This document shows, piece after piece, positions 36,286 to 48,860 of a DNA stretch of 64,000 nucleotides. This stretch comes from Hydra vulgaris (taxonomy: Eukaryota; Cnidaria; Hydrozoa; Anthoathecata; Hydridae): NCBI RefSeq assembly GCF_038396675.1, contig NC_088934.1, positions 3,917,501 through 3,981,500 on the forward strand. Reading direction: 5' to 3'. The stretch's first letter is position 1. Every line of letters starts with the position of its first letter. The translations under genes and the position numbers were made by a program. The notes below the pieces were generated by a model. It saw only the letters and a list, made by a program, of their open reading frames with translations. It had not been told where the DNA came from and made no database searches.

Positions 36286-37744
36286 TTTTTTTGATTATGT
36301 TCTAATTAAAAATATACTTTTTAAACTTTTTATCTCGCCGCGTGACAAGTTCACTTTCTTTTTTATTTTTAATTTTCTTATATAAAATGCAAAACGAAAC
36401 AACTTTATTTCTTTTAAAACAAACTTCTTTCTTCAAAAGTGATTTATTTTGTATTTTAGAAAAATCGAAACAGATTTAATTGAAACCAAAAAAAACCAAA
36501 AAAAAGAAACGTCAGTGGTTCGAATCGAATTACGGTCTCCGCATTAAAAACCCAGCGTGCTATTCACTCGTCTACGTACTCGGAGTAGTTAAGGAACTTT
36601 TAAAATATTATACCGTCTGTATAATATTTTGTTGACTACAACATTTCCGATTAATAGTCAGGTCTGTGAATTATAAAAAGACAAAAAAAATTAAAATGAT
36701 AAACTTTGCGGTATCTTAAAATATAAATGTTTGTAGCGAAAAAACCCAGACTAAAGATTTTTTTTTTTTTCAAATCATCTTAAAATCACAATCGCTCGTC
36801 CAAATTTGAATAAAATTTTAAATTAATACGTTTTTTTTAGGTAAAATGAACATTATAGTGCGGTCGGTTGATGTTTTTTGACGTAATAATATTTCACTGC
36901 CGGACACCAACAAACCCTTTTGCACAACTAAAGGTAAGATATTCCTGTATGTAAAACAATCGAGACACAAACCGTTAAGCTAATAAAATTTGTTTAATAG
37001 GTCTTTAAAGATGAGAAAGATTTGTGTCTTGTTGATGCCATTATATTACGTTTCGGTTGTAATAATAACCAAATTCGGACGAATAACGGACGAATAAATA
37101 CTAACATGGCAGGTTGTTAACGATTGAATTTTGCAATGACATCGCAAACGGTGGACGCTTTTTATTAACGGCTATAAATAATTTTTTAAAGAGTGAAAAA
37201 GAAAAGGAAAACTCAATAAATCAGGAGAAATTTTCCTTTAGTTTTCAAAAATAAAATCAATTATAAAGAAAAAACGAAATATTTAAAAAGAAGGAAAAAG
37301 GAACGAACTATTTGAAAGAATATAAAATAAACTACAAAAGTAACGAAAATAAAAGTAAACAAATAGAAGTGTAAAAATGAATGAAAAAGGAAAGAAAACA
37401 ATCGAAAATTTGGGAAAACTCGGCATAACAAGATTTTATATTGTTTTTACTTTTTCATATTTTGTTAGTTATTCATTTCATGTTAGTTTTATAAAGTGTT
37501 TTTAATTTTTTTCTTTTATGTTTTATGTATAATTTATTGTTACTAGTTTGCTTGATTATAATATTATGCATTGTACTTTTTTTAGCATTGATTTTGTTTT
37601 TAATGTTTCTCCCCTTTTTTTTTTTTTTACAGTGTTTTTCTGTTGTTTTTTTTTATTTATTTTGTTATTATCTGTGCAATATATTATGGTTTTTATATTT
37701 TAACAATTATGATTAATATATTTACTAAATCTATATAATTTTTT
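36286..37744. other. Non-coding stretch
   Basis: Apart from the tRNA-like segment near 36520-36598 there is nothing recognisable. A hydrophobic 63-codon frame at 37525-37716 is poly-T-driven Leu/Phe and is rejected. Confidence 0.5.
36520..36598 (-). ncRNA. tRNA-like sequence, minus strand
   Basis: The minus strand reads GACGAGTGAATAGC (D-arm-like), then an anticodon-loop-like TTTTTAA (UUU in the anticodon position), then TTCGATTCGAACC (T-loop/B-box-like), with a T-run about 12 nt beyond. The stems contain mismatches and the T-stem does not close well, so this is a tRNA pseudogene or the head of a tRNA-derived SINE and not a working tRNA gene. Confidence 0.35.
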
Positions 37745-38500
37745 ACTAATAATAATAATAACGTTTATTTGAATTAAAGACCATACAAGAAGAGTTTTAA
37801 TACAAAAAGGTGAGACAGGTAATCACAAGATTACGCTTACGTAACACCACTAATATAAAATTATACATAGATAATTGCAATATAATTAATAAAGTACACA
37901 ATTACGTTTTAAATCATAAATATTTAATTTTCTTTTGAACATAGATAGTGAAGGAGAATCAACAATGTGAGCTGATAAGGAATTTTATAATTTTACAGCT
38001 CTTTCGCTGAAGAAGAATCTATGAGAATCATTTGTACACATATTGCGTGATGTAAATTTTTTGGTGTGTCACCTAGTGCTGTAGTGACAGTTGGAAAAGG
38101 TAAAGAAATTACATAGAGGTAAATCGACAAGATTGTGTACAATTTTGTATACGATAAAAAGATCAAATTTGACTCTACGGTATTCAAGAGAATCGAGATC
38201 TAGATGAATTAGTCTCGATGAATAATCAGAATAAGTAATATGGGATCTTTTACAAGTAATTTTGCTGAAATATCTTTGGACTTTTTTGAAACAACGAATA
38301 TCTTTCAGAAGATAAGGTCTTCACACTGGGCTGTAAGATTCTAAGATACGTCGTACATAAACTTTGTAGGTTTTTACTAGGAGATGAGGATCGTTACTGA
38401 TAAAAGTTTTGAAAAGTAAGTAAAGACGAGAGTAGGCTTTTTTGGCAATACGAGAACAATGCTTGGAGAATTTTGTATCATTTGTATTTTAGCAGTAGTC
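37745..38500 (-). mobile_element. 3' end of a LINE (RT C-terminal region), minus strand
   Basis: The minus strand has YKVYVRRILESYSPV near 38370, FKKVQRYFSKITCK near 38290 and HLDLDSLEYRRVKFDLFIVY near 38180, followed by a Phe/Arg-rich tail segment near 38030. This is the usual 'YxxxVRPxLEYxSPVW...VQRRFT...LxLxSLExRRxxxDLxxxYK' C-terminus of Jockey/CR1-type RTs. It ends in a (TAA)n-like tail at 37748-37762. It is 5'-truncated, with stops. It belongs to a different family from copies A-D, in which this region has IHSYLxYxNIAWGS. Confidence 0.7.
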
Positions 38501-38865
38501 GCTTTTATGTCATCGTTAGTTGTTATGTTTTGTCAATTTTTTACTGTTTGTAACTGTAACTATGTATGTATAAATGATTATTGTATAGAAGGTAATATTG
38601 ATTTATTTTATTTATTATAATTACTGTATTACTATTATTATTACTATTAATAATAAAATTATTATTATTTGTAGATATAAAAATTATTTTTTTAAGGTAT
38701 TTTCTTGTATGCTCTGTATGTTGTATTACTTATTGTAGTTGTATATGCTTATTTCGTGATGCGCTTTTCATTTCTTTCAGCTTTAATAACAATCATGTTT
38801 ATCAGTAAAAGTAGAGCTTGTTGATGTCACACAATTTCCTGAGGTACTTGTTCCTGTGCGTGATA

Positions 38866-40125
38866 TCAATTGGGAATTGTGCATTTTGTGTCACCGGAAC
38901 CTCTTATAATTCCCAAAGAGGCAGGTTATAAAACTCTAAGTGAAAACTTGACCGAGTTCGATAATCATGGAGCTTTGCCACCAGCTATTCACTTGGATAA
39001 ATAAGTGATGGAAAGGAGTAATTGCACGCATTAATTGTCAATAAGGCAAAGTACCACAAGCTTTACCAAAACAAGTACGACTCTCAGAAACTGCAGAGAA
39101 TCATTTAGAGAAACCAAAATGTACAAGATGATTCTGAAAACGCCCAGAGCTCTGCTAGGTGCATGTGATCCTCATGTGAAGCAGTTGACATAAAAAGTTG
39201 TCGTTGTTTTATGATGGCGATCCGTAGTTGGAAAAGTTATTGTTTGTACTATTGAAGAAACTGCATTTGCCAGTCAACAAGATTTAGATGTATCGTCCAT
39301 ATCGCCATGTAGTACTGAAGAGGCAGATGGCCTTCTTTTGCTCCATGCTAATCATGCACTGATAAATGGCAACTTAACTACAACTATGCACACTGTGGAC
39401 TCCGATGTGGTCGTTATAGCTCTCTGTGTGTTTAGCCAGATGATTGGAGTAAAAGAGTTGTGGATTGATTTTGGAGTTGGAAAAGAAAGACGAATGATAG
39501 AAGTTCACCATCTACATCAACACATTCCAGATGATATATCATCAAATTTACCATTCTTCCATGCCTTCACCGGATGTGAAAAAGTATCAACATTCTATGA
39601 GATTGGAAAACGAACGGCATGGAAAACGTGGATGAACTACCGAGTAGTTGATGCTGGATTTCATAATATTTCTACGTCAGACTTAAAAAATGATGTCTTA
39701 ACTGATACGGCAATGAAAGCCATTGAGCGATTTGTAGTATTGATGTACGATCGATCATTAACTACTACTGGCGTTAACGAATGCCGCCGTATCCTCTACA
39801 CCAAAAAGAATAGAGCAATTGAAAACATTCCGCCGACTGCAGACGCTCTTCTGTAGCACACAAAGAGAGCAGCACTGCAGGCACACTTATGGAAACAATG
39901 CTAGTCTGCTGTTACTCCAGGATATGTAAACACTGAATGGGGATGGAAAGATACTGCTGATGACTGCTATACACCACTTTGGTGCACTCTACCGGAGGTT
40001 TCTCGACATTGCCAGGAACTAATTTGTTGTTCGTGCAAAACTGAGTGTAAAAACTGTTCATGTAAACGACATGGTTTACCATGCACTAAGCTGTGTGCAT
40101 GTAACGGTTATTGTTACAAATGGTG
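38866..40125 (+). pseudogene. Relic of a nuclease-like/CXC-domain cnidarian gene family
   Basis: N-terminal part, about 38870-39110: WELCILCHRNLL, AGYKTLSENLTEF and KAKYHKLYQNKYDSQKLQR, in shifting frames. C-terminal part, open from about 39210 to 39856: RSVVGKVIVCTIEE, EEADGLLLLHA, VDSDVVVIALCVF and FHAFTGCEKVS, ending TADALL. A CXC (tesmin-like) Cys cluster follows at 40022-40125 (CSCKTECKNCSCKRHGLPCT, then KLCACNGYCYKW). The EAD and DxD motifs resemble the acidic metal-binding residues of FEN1/XPG (PIN-like) nuclease domains; that assignment is tentative. The family is highly repeated in cnidarians and has no established function. The middle is missing and stops lie at 38999-39005 and 39853-39855. 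The fragment at 8748-9405 may supply the missing middle in another copy. Confidence 0.6.
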
Positions 40126-40880
40126 ATTCATATGAAAAGCAAGAAGTTGAAGAAGACCCAGAATTTGACCATGTTCTACAGATCTCCTTCCATGACGAAC
40201 AGTAATCCAAAAGTGTATTGTAAATATGTAAAAACTTGAAAACGTTATCCTGTTTACAATACTGCTATTATACTTTAATTATTCCCTCTATCATTACACT
40301 TGCTCACTTTTTAGTTCTTAATTTTAACACATCTAACAAGTTTTGAGGTTTGTCTTATATTTTCAATATAAAAATGATGAGTTATGTAGTTGTTTGATCA
40401 GCATTCTAGTGAGTTGTTTTTCCATAATTATTAACGATACCAAGACCTCATTATTTTAAGATGCTTCCTTTGCATATTGTCAACTCCTTCCTTACCCATT
40501 GACATTGTCATAGTCCTTTATCACTGTTATCTTTTAATTGATTTCATTTAGTATTTACTGCAACTTACTTGAAGTGCATTGTTTGAATATTGTGAGTATG
40601 TAGGTAATAAATGTGACATTATTATAATGTGATGATAAACAAAGTCATAGAATAACCGTTATTAGATGATTTATGTTTCAACAAGTGTCTGTCATTAACT
40701 GGAGAATTACAAGAACCTTGGAATCCTGATGCTTTATTTCTTATCGATTATACTCGGTCGTTGTCGTTGTAAACAATTTCATTGTCAGTAGACTTTCTAT
40801 CGGCAAGAACCAAAAACATTTGATAATTTTATTAACGAAGTACGTATGTATCATGAACTTTAATGTATTATTACTTATTC
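40126..40880. other. Non-coding stretch
   Basis: No feature is recognised between the CXC relic and the hairpin tandem repeat. Confidence 0.5.
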
Positions 40881-40889
40881 ATTTTCATA

Positions 40890-41320
40890 TAAATATGAGT
40901 TTCTTGTTATATCATCGAACAAAACGGCGTTTATTTGAAGCGGATATCACCACTAATTCTAAAGTTATGAAAATTTCAAAACGTTGAAGATGGCCGATGG
41001 CGGCCATCTTCAACGGCCATCTTCTCAAGACTATGATTTTAAGTAAGCTTTATGTAACTATTCTCATAGAACAAAACAGCGTTTATTTTAAGTGGATGTC
41101 ACTACTAGTTCTAAAGTTATGACCATTTAAAAACTTTCAAGATGGCCGATGGCAGCCATCTTGAAATTTAAAACATTTATTTCAGTCAGTTTTATGTAAC
41201 TTTTCTCTTAAAACAAATCGACGTTTATTTGAAGTAGATATCACTACTGGTTCTACAGTTATAACCATTAAAATACATTCAAAATGGCCAATGGTGGCCA
41301 TTTTGGATAATTCATCTGTA
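40890..41320. repeat. Three-unit tandem repeat (about 145 bp) with a hairpin in each unit
   Basis: Each unit has CTTATGTAACT-like sequence, AACAAAnCGnCGTTTATTT, GATnTCACTACT, TCTAAAGTTATGACCATT, and then a hairpin: TTGAAGATGGCC/GGCCATCTTCAA at 40984-41013, TTTCAAGATGGC/GCCATCTTGAAA at 41135-41166, and CAAAATGGCCA/TGGCCATTTTG at 41279-41305. The units are diverged, yet each hairpin still pairs. Confidence 0.85.
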
Positions 41321-41865
41321 AAACGTTTCCAGATGATAACAAGTTTGTGTCTCGCTAATTTTTTGTAGCTCATACCGTCCACTATCACTATGCAAAGTTA
41401 CACGCTGGTGTCCAGAAGTGAAATATTTTTATGATACCAGCTGCACTACTATAATTTAACAATATGATCTGTTCCGATCGATTATTGGCAACTTTCCTTA
41501 AAAATAAGCTCTTTCTAGGTCGGAGTTTTAGTATTTTTTGTAAAAATTGATAGAAATATTGCGTTTTGACAACTTTTTATAGTTAATATACGTCAGAATC
41601 AATTAGAACTAGGGTCAGTAGTAAATTAAGGAACTTTTTCAAAAGACTTTAACTAAATTCATGTTTTTCAAAAGACTTTAACTAAATTCATGTTAACGCC
41701 GCTGAGCGGAATTGATGAAAAGACTTCAAAATAGTGTTCTTTAGATTCACTATTACGGGTAGTAAAAGGGTTTTAAAAATTATATATAAAAAAGAAAAGT
41801 TTCTTTACATATTAAAAAAACTTGAAGCAAAAAAAAATTATACCATCTAACGCTTTTGTTTGGAC
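41321..41865. other. Non-coding stretch
   Basis: A short direct repeat TTCAAAAGACTTTAACTAAA occurs twice near 41638-41692. Nothing else was found. Confidence 0.5.
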
Positions 41866-44680
41866 ATAATACGAAAATAAATTTATCTACTTATTGGGTG
41901 ATCTGAATTTAGATTGTTTTCAATACCACGTCAATAATAACATTAAAAAGTTTTATAATGGCATTCTCGAAAATGGTGCGATTCCTTTGATTAGCAAACC
42001 GACAAGAATTACTCAATCAAGTGTTTCTTTAATTGATAATATTTTAACCACTGATGTTTTTAACGTATCCTTAAAAAAAGGCATAATTAAAAATGACATA
42101 TATCATCATTTTCCTGTTTTCTTTTCTATAAATATAGATAATAATTTCCTTCCTAATGAAAAACGAGTTTTCAAAAAGCGAACTTTTACAAATAAAAACC
42201 TTGAATCTTTTAAAGAACAATTATCTTTAATTGATTGGAACTTTATTAACGCCTCTGATAATACAAACTTAGTTTATAACTCCTTTTTAAAAACTTTTTA
42301 TGATATTTACGACACAAATTTCCCTGAAGTTAATTTAAATCTCAAAGCTAAAAGTATTAAATCGCCTTGGATTACAAAGGGTTTGCGTAAGTCTTCAAAA
42401 ATTAAACAAAAATTTTACATTAATTACTTAAAATGTAAAACAAATGAAAATAAAATTATATATAAAAATTATGCTAAACTTTTTGAAAGCCTCAAAAAAA
42501 AGCAAAAAAAAAAAAATATTATTTAAATTTACTAGATAAATATAAATTAAATTTTAAGCGCACTTGGTTTATAATAAGAGAAATTACTGGCAGCAAAAAA
42601 AGTACATCTCACCCTTTGCCAAACATGGTTAAACATAATAATGAATTTTTATATGATAAAAGACAAATTACGGAAGAGTTTAATAAATATTTTGTGTCTG
42701 TAGGACCAAATCTTGCAAAAAACATTCCTATAGCAAACAGCTTAATGAATGATCTATGTTTCCCTCTAAACTCTTACTTGAACTCTTTTGAATTATCTTT
42801 TGAAGAGTTTGAAATTGCATTTAAAATGTTGAAATCTAACAAAGCAGTTGGCCCTGATGGTATTAACGGCAACATTATTATAAGTTCATTTGATGTTTTA
42901 AAAGATATGCTCTTTAAGATTTTTTTGATATCAATTAAACAGGGAATTTTTCCACAAGCTCTAAAATTAGAAAAAGTCATACCAATATTGTGGTGGTGAC
43001 GTTGAGAATATAAGTAACTATCGTCTAATTTCACTACTTTCTGTATTCTCTAAAGTTTTAGAAAGAATTTTGTACAATAAAATTTATAATCATCTTACTA
43101 TAAACAATTTATTATACAGCAATCAATATGGATTCCAAAAAAACAATTCCACTGAACATGCCATTTTACAATTTACAAGAAATATATCTGACTCATTTGA
43201 AAATTCTCAATTTACTTTTGGTGTTTTCATTGACTTGGCAAAGCTTTTGATACTATTAATCACAAAATTCTTTTTAAAAAGTTGGAGTGGTACGGAATTA
43301 CTGGAAATATATTGATTTGGCTTAAAAGTTACCTAAATAATCGGAAACAATTTGTTAATGCAGATGATAATGTATCATCTAATTTGTTAAATATTTTATG
43401 TGGAGTTCCTCAAGGATTCATATTAGGACCCCTCCTATTTCTAATATATATTAATGATCTACCAAAAGCTTCTAACCTAATGACAATTATGTTTGCTGAT
43501 GATTCTAACTTATTTCTACCTCATAAAAACATTTTTACACTTTTTAGCAACATGAACATTGAACTAGCCAAAATTTCCGAATGGTTTAGATTAAACAAAC
43601 TATCATTAAATATTGATAAAACTAAATGGATTATTTTTCATCCTTATGGTAAAAAGCACCAGCTGCCTAGCAACTTACCCTTTCCTTTTATCGATAACAT
43701 AATTATTAAAAAAGTTCTTGTGAAAAGATTTTTCGGTGTATATATCGATGAAAATCTTAATTGGAAAAGCCACATTGTTAACTTGTGCAATAAAATTTCA
43801 AAGAGTATAGGCATTTTATACAAAATAAGAAACTTTCTAGATAAACATACATTAATTCAGTTATATTATTCGTTAATTCATTGCCATATTTATTATGCAA
43901 ACATTGCTTGGGGTAGCACTTATAAAAGTAAACTTAAACCTCTCTATCGGCAACAGAAATATGTAGCAGCCCTTATAAATTTCAAGGACCGTTTTGCTCA
44001 CGCCAAGCCTCTTTTATATGATATGAAAGCACTCAATATATATGCGTTAAATGTTTTTAATATTCTTTGTTTTATGTATAAATGCAAGACCCACCTATCA
44101 CCCGTTTCTTTTCGTAACTTGTATTTACAAAGAGATAGAAATAAATATATTTTAAGGAACTATAATTTAATTCGACAACCATTTTCTCAAACTAATTTTG
44201 GAAAATTTTTTATTTCATTTCGCGGACCATTTTTATGGAATAGTATAGTTCTAAATACTTCTAAAGATTTTTCTCAAGAATGTAATTTTGATTCTTTTAA
44301 ACAAAATCTTAAAAAAATCATTTTTTCAACTGATAATATACTAATCTACTTTTAAATTTTAAAATTTCTTGAAAATCCCTTATCTATATTAGTATATGTA
44401 TATATTTAATGTATATTCTTTTTTATTTATTTATTTATTTTATCCACAAGCAATTAGCGGTTTCTCTGTGACAAGACCTGATGGTCTTCTTTGAGTTATC
44501 CGCGTTCTTTATAATTATTTTTAATATTTATTTCTTAACAATATCTTGACTTGTTAACTTTTATTATTGTAACAAAGTTTTATTTATTTAAATTGTAATA
44601 AATATTGTAAATCGTCTTAACTTCACCGAGTAGAAATGTTATTCAGTAAAGGTTTTAAAAGTATATAATAATAATAATTA
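41866..44680 (+). mobile_element. CR1/L2-like LINE copy C, 5'-truncated
   Basis: It starts within the endonuclease at NKFIYLLGDLNLD. Then SLIDNILTTDVFNVS near 42030, SPWITKGLRKSSKIKQKFY near 42362, NQYGFQKNNSTEHA near 43120, GVPQGFILGPLLFLIYIND near 43402, MFADDSNLFLP near 43490, RFFGVYIDENLNWKSH near 43727 and FRGPFLWNSI near 44218, with the stop at 44355. Frameshifts lie in an A-run near 42510, near 42993 and near 43252. The last 357 codons are open. The 3'UTR has the shared stem-loop and ends in a (TAA)n tail at 44661-44680. In GVPQG(S)ILGP the Ser is Phe. Confidence 0.88.
44463..44495 (+). promoter_or_regulatory. LINE copy C 3'UTR stem-loop
   Basis: CTCTGTGACAAGAC, loop CTGATG, GTCTTCT; the same stem as in copies A, B and D. 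Confidence 0.7.
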
Positions 44681-44732
44681 AAAGACTTTATATAACGGAA
44701 ATAAGAGCTACAGATCAAATCGTAAGGAAAAG

Positions 44733-44857
44733 GTTGCTGCAATGCAATTTTCAAGCGAAAGTAAAACTATAAAACTTGATATATGTTTTAGTATGTTTTA
44801 ACATCACATAAATTAAAGTTTACGTAAGTTAGATATTTGCATACACTTTTGTTGATT
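44733..44857 (+). repeat. Dispersed repeat, copy 2 of 2
   Basis: It matches 23053-23155 (GCTGCAATGCAATTTTCAAG ... TTAGATATTTGCATACACTTTTG). An insertion of about 20 bp near 44790 separates the two matching halves. The 79-codon frame downstream is not called. Confidence 0.7.
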
Positions 44858-45149
44858 TTGCTTATAATAAAAAGTGCTGCGGCTCTTTCTCGCTATTACC
44901 TCGGTTGCAATGGCTGCCAAGAGTACTGTGTCAAACACGCTCGAATGAGTACTGCTAATATCCTTATTAAAATATATGACTGGCAATTTTGTGTTAATAT
45001 AAATGTCTTTTTTATTTGCTATTATTATTATTTTTTAAAAAAACAACAACAAAAAAAACAACAAATAAACAAATAAATAAAAAATAAAAAGTATTTAAAT
45101 AAAAAAAAGAAGGAAAACCTAATAACTAAATTTTTTGATAAAAATATCA

Positions 45150-45932
45150 TTCTCAGGGACGAGAATGACTTTGATAATTTTAATAAATAAATATTTGAAA
45201 GTCAATACAATACAGTTTTCGAATCTTTCCAATATCTACAAAAAAAGGAAACTTTTTTTTCAATTTTAACATTAATATTCGAAGTTTGAGAAAAAATTTT
45301 GAAAACTTTAAGTTTTTGTTGGATGAATTAAAACATGACTTTAAAATTATTTATCTTACGGAAACTTGGTGTAAGTGTGGTGAAACAAATGCGCAATTTG
45401 AACTAATTAATTACAAATCAGTTCACCAACAACGTTATTTTGGTATTGTTGGGGGCGTAAGTATTTTTATCCACAACTCAATTAATTATAGTTTACGTAA
45501 CGATCTCTGTGTGAAAGAAATAGGTTGTGAGTCATTACTTTCTTCTACACTTTTTGATAATATAATAACTAATAACTTTCATAAAAACTGTCTTAACACA
45601 GGTATAATCAAAACTGACTTATCAAATCATTTCCCAACATTCTTAGTTACAAATAACATAATAAATAACAACATTCCTTCTTAAACTACCGTATTTAGGC
45701 GACAGATCAATGAAAACTCTGTTAAACAGTTTCAAAACCTTTTAAGAAACAACGTTTATTGGAATCTGGTATTGCAATGAAATGATGCTAACAACTCATA
45801 TGATCTATTTCTCAGTCTATTCTGCTAGCAATATGAAACATATTGTAATAATTCTGCAAACAGTTTCCTGAAAAAAATAATGATTGTGAACACAAAAAGA
45901 GACTCCATGGATGTCTAACGGGTCACTAAAAT

Positions 45933-45963
<31 letters not shown>

Positions 45964-48446
45964 GACATAAAAAACTACAAAAATATAATTGAAAAACAAA
46001 AAAAAACTCTAAAAAGCTTTATTATGCAAAAATATTAGACAAAGCAAGCGGAAACTCAAAAAAAACTTAGAATGTAATGTGAAGAAGTAATTGAAAAAAA
46101 TAATTATGATAAATCAATTATTGCTGAAAAAATAAACAGTTTTTTCTATTAATGCTGGTCCAAATTTGGCATCTAAAAATTCCTCTGAATTCAACTTCAT
46201 TTGAATCTTATTTAAAAAGTTACGACAAAGTTATGGATAAACCTAATCTTAAATTAATTGAATTGCGAACCACCTTTTATAATCTTAAAACTATCAAAAG
46301 TGCCGGATTTGATAAAGTTAACGTTAATGTTGTAAAATCTATTTATGATATAATCGAACCTTTTTTGTTTCACACCTTTTTTTAAAACAGTTATTGTCCC
46401 GGAAAAAATAAAAATTTCACGAATCACACCGGTTTTTAAGACTGGCGATAACTCTATTATTTCAAATTAAAGACCTATATCTATATTACGGTGTTTCTCA
46501 AAATTGCTTGAAAGAATAATGTACCACAGGCTATTTAATTATTTATCAGAAAAAGATATGTTGTATTCAAAACAGTTTGATTTCAAATAAAGTGTTCCAT
46601 TGAACATCCAGCGGTTGAAATAGTCAATCAAATAGCAAACGTATTATGTACTAACTACTTTACATTAGGAGTTTTTATTGACCTGTCAAAGATTTTTGAT
46701 ACAGTAAACCATAACATACTAATAAAAGAACTTGAATGTTATGGATTAAAATAATAACTTACTTTGGTTCAAAAGCTTTGACCATTGAAAGCAATTCATC
46801 CAACATGATCAAAAACAAACAATTCCATATGTTGTAACTTGTAGTGTCCCCTAGGGCTCTATTTTAGGACTCTTATTATTCCTAGTATATATAAATGATT
46901 TAAATTTAGCAGCAGATTTCTTAAATTGTATTCTTTTTGCAGATGACCAATCTTTTTTATTCCCACAGAGATATTAAAACACTTTTTGAAATAGCTAACG
47001 AAGAGTTGGGTAAGATTAATGAATATCTCTAAATGTGGATAAAACCAAATTTATTTTTATTTCATAACGTAAATAAATTAGAAAATATTCCCATTAAACT
47101 GCCAAATCTAATAATCAATAACGCTAACATTAAAAGAGAAATTTCAGTTAATTTTTTGGGCGTATTATTAGATGAACATTTTATTGGAGTGATCATATGA
47201 AAAGCATTGAGAAAAAAAGGGCTAAACCATTTCTAAATAATAAATCTTTAAAAAATTTATATTTTTCTTTCATTCATTGTTATTTGATTTATTGCAATAT
47301 TGCATGGGCAAGTACAAATCATACAAAATTAAAAAAATTGTACAGTAAACAAAAACATGCGTGCAGAATATTATTTGGAGCTGATAAAATTGTACCATGC
47401 GAGCCTCTTCTGCGTATACTAGGCGAATTAAATGTTTATAAACCAACTTACACCAAGTTTTAATGTTCATGTATGAAATAAAGATGGGACCATCTTCTAA
47501 ATTATTTCAGTCCAATTTTGAAAAAAGTAGTGCATAAATACCCGAGAAAACTTTCAAATAATAACTACATTGTCCTTAAATATAATTCAAATCAAAATAC
47601 ATATTCAATTCAATATCGTGAACCTTTTTTGTGGAAAAAGTTTCCTAATAATGCAAGTACAAAAAAAGTTAGTATACAACAGTTTAAAAATGAATCAAAA
47701 TAGGTGTTATTGCTTATGGATTTTAACATATCCGATTTTAAATGCTTCTTTTAAACTAAAATTCATATATATAAAATATGTCTCAGAATTTATCAACTTT
47801 TTTTTATTCATTAATTCAGTTATGATGTTTCCTCTAATCTTAAAAGTTATAGTTGAAATCTAATCTGAGTTCTTGAATATTTTTTTTTTAACTATCAATG
47901 AATTGTTATTTATTTTAACTTTTATACAAATTGGTTTTAAAATATACATAAATATTACAGTTTTTGTAAATTCGGTACTCTTTTATTGTTAATTTTACAT
48001 TCTTTATTTACATATTGCTTTATGACAAACTGTTATATATTTTACTTTCATATTTTTCAATAAATAAGTTGTATAATATACGTATATAGCGTGACTCTCG
48101 TAAATACGTGCTCTTTAATTAATTTATTTATTTTCTGTTTTTCTTTTTTACTTTTCTTTCGATTTTTCTTATTTACTTGATTATTAATCTTAACATGAAT
48201 ATTGTTCTTGAAGTATTTCTTAAAATAATTGTTATTTATTTTTACATTTATAATTTTCAATAAATAATTTGCAAAGCATATATACGGTTATTGTAAATAC
48301 GTACGATTGGGGCTCGGTGATAAGACAAAATGATGTCTTCTATTTGCTTCGCCAGTGTTTTTATTTATAAACTTTTAAATTGTAGAAGTTATTAAACGGC
48401 GTTAAATAAACAAACGAACAAAAAAAAAATAAAAAAAATAAAAAAA
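45150..48446 (+). mobile_element. CR1/L2-like LINE copy D, heavily degraded
   Basis: It is related to copy A. N-terminal endonuclease: NINIRSLRKNFENFKFLLDE near 45268, LTETWCKCGE near 45355, GGVSIFIHNSINYSL near 45450 and IKTDLSNHFPTF near 45610. Then KSAGFDKVNVNVVKS near 46300, FIDLSKIFDTVNHN near 46674 (the catalytic-block Ala is Ile), GxxxGSILGLL-like sequence near 46850, an ADD remnant near 46935, FIHCYLIYCNIAWAS near 47270 and QYREPFLWKKF near 47612. Many stops and frameshifts are spread throughout, plus a run of about 24 A near 45940. The 3'UTR keeps the stem-loop and ends in A-rich sequence about 48418-48446. It is the oldest of the four. Confidence 0.82.
48311..48348 (+). promoter_or_regulatory. 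LINE copy D 3'UTR stem-loop
   Basis: CTCGGTGATAAGAC, loop of about 8 nt, GTCTTCTATTTGCTTCG. The flank is also close to copy A (CTTCTTGCTCCG). Confidence 0.7.
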
Positions 48447-48656
48447 TTTATTTATATCAATGAAGTTCTAGCGATGATGTTAAAAATTAGTTAATTATGA
48501 AATTTTATATTATTATTTTTTTATTCAAAAATTTTTGTTTAACATTTTGTTTCCTAAACATTTTATAAGCTTTTATAAGCATCTTAACACTTCTTAATTA
48601 TTTGCGATTTTGAATTGCTTTATTTTCTTAGTTATTTTCTGTTTTAATTCTGATTC

Positions 48657-48794
<138 letters not shown>

Positions 48795-48801
48795 GAAATA
48801 T

Positions 48802-48860
48802 GCTCGTAAGCTTGGAAACCATCGACTGTTTTGCAGTCGATGGTTTCCAAGCTTACGAGC
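48802..48860. repeat. Perfect palindrome, 27-bp arms, 5-nt spacer, at the left edge of the gypsy-like relic
   Basis: GCTCGTAAGCTTGGAAACCA... (48802-48828) and its exact inverse (48834-48860). The right arm is in frame with the gag-like coding sequence that follows, so the left arm is the inverted copy. Confidence 0.97.

Noticed and set aside
37525..37716. 63-codon Leu/Phe-rich frame, possible membrane peptide
   Set aside because: It arises from T-runs and has no other coding support.
44837..45076. 79-codon frame with hydrophobic start and Cys residues, possible secreted peptide
   Set aside because: It begins inside a dispersed repeat and ends in poly-Lys/Gln from A-rich sequence.
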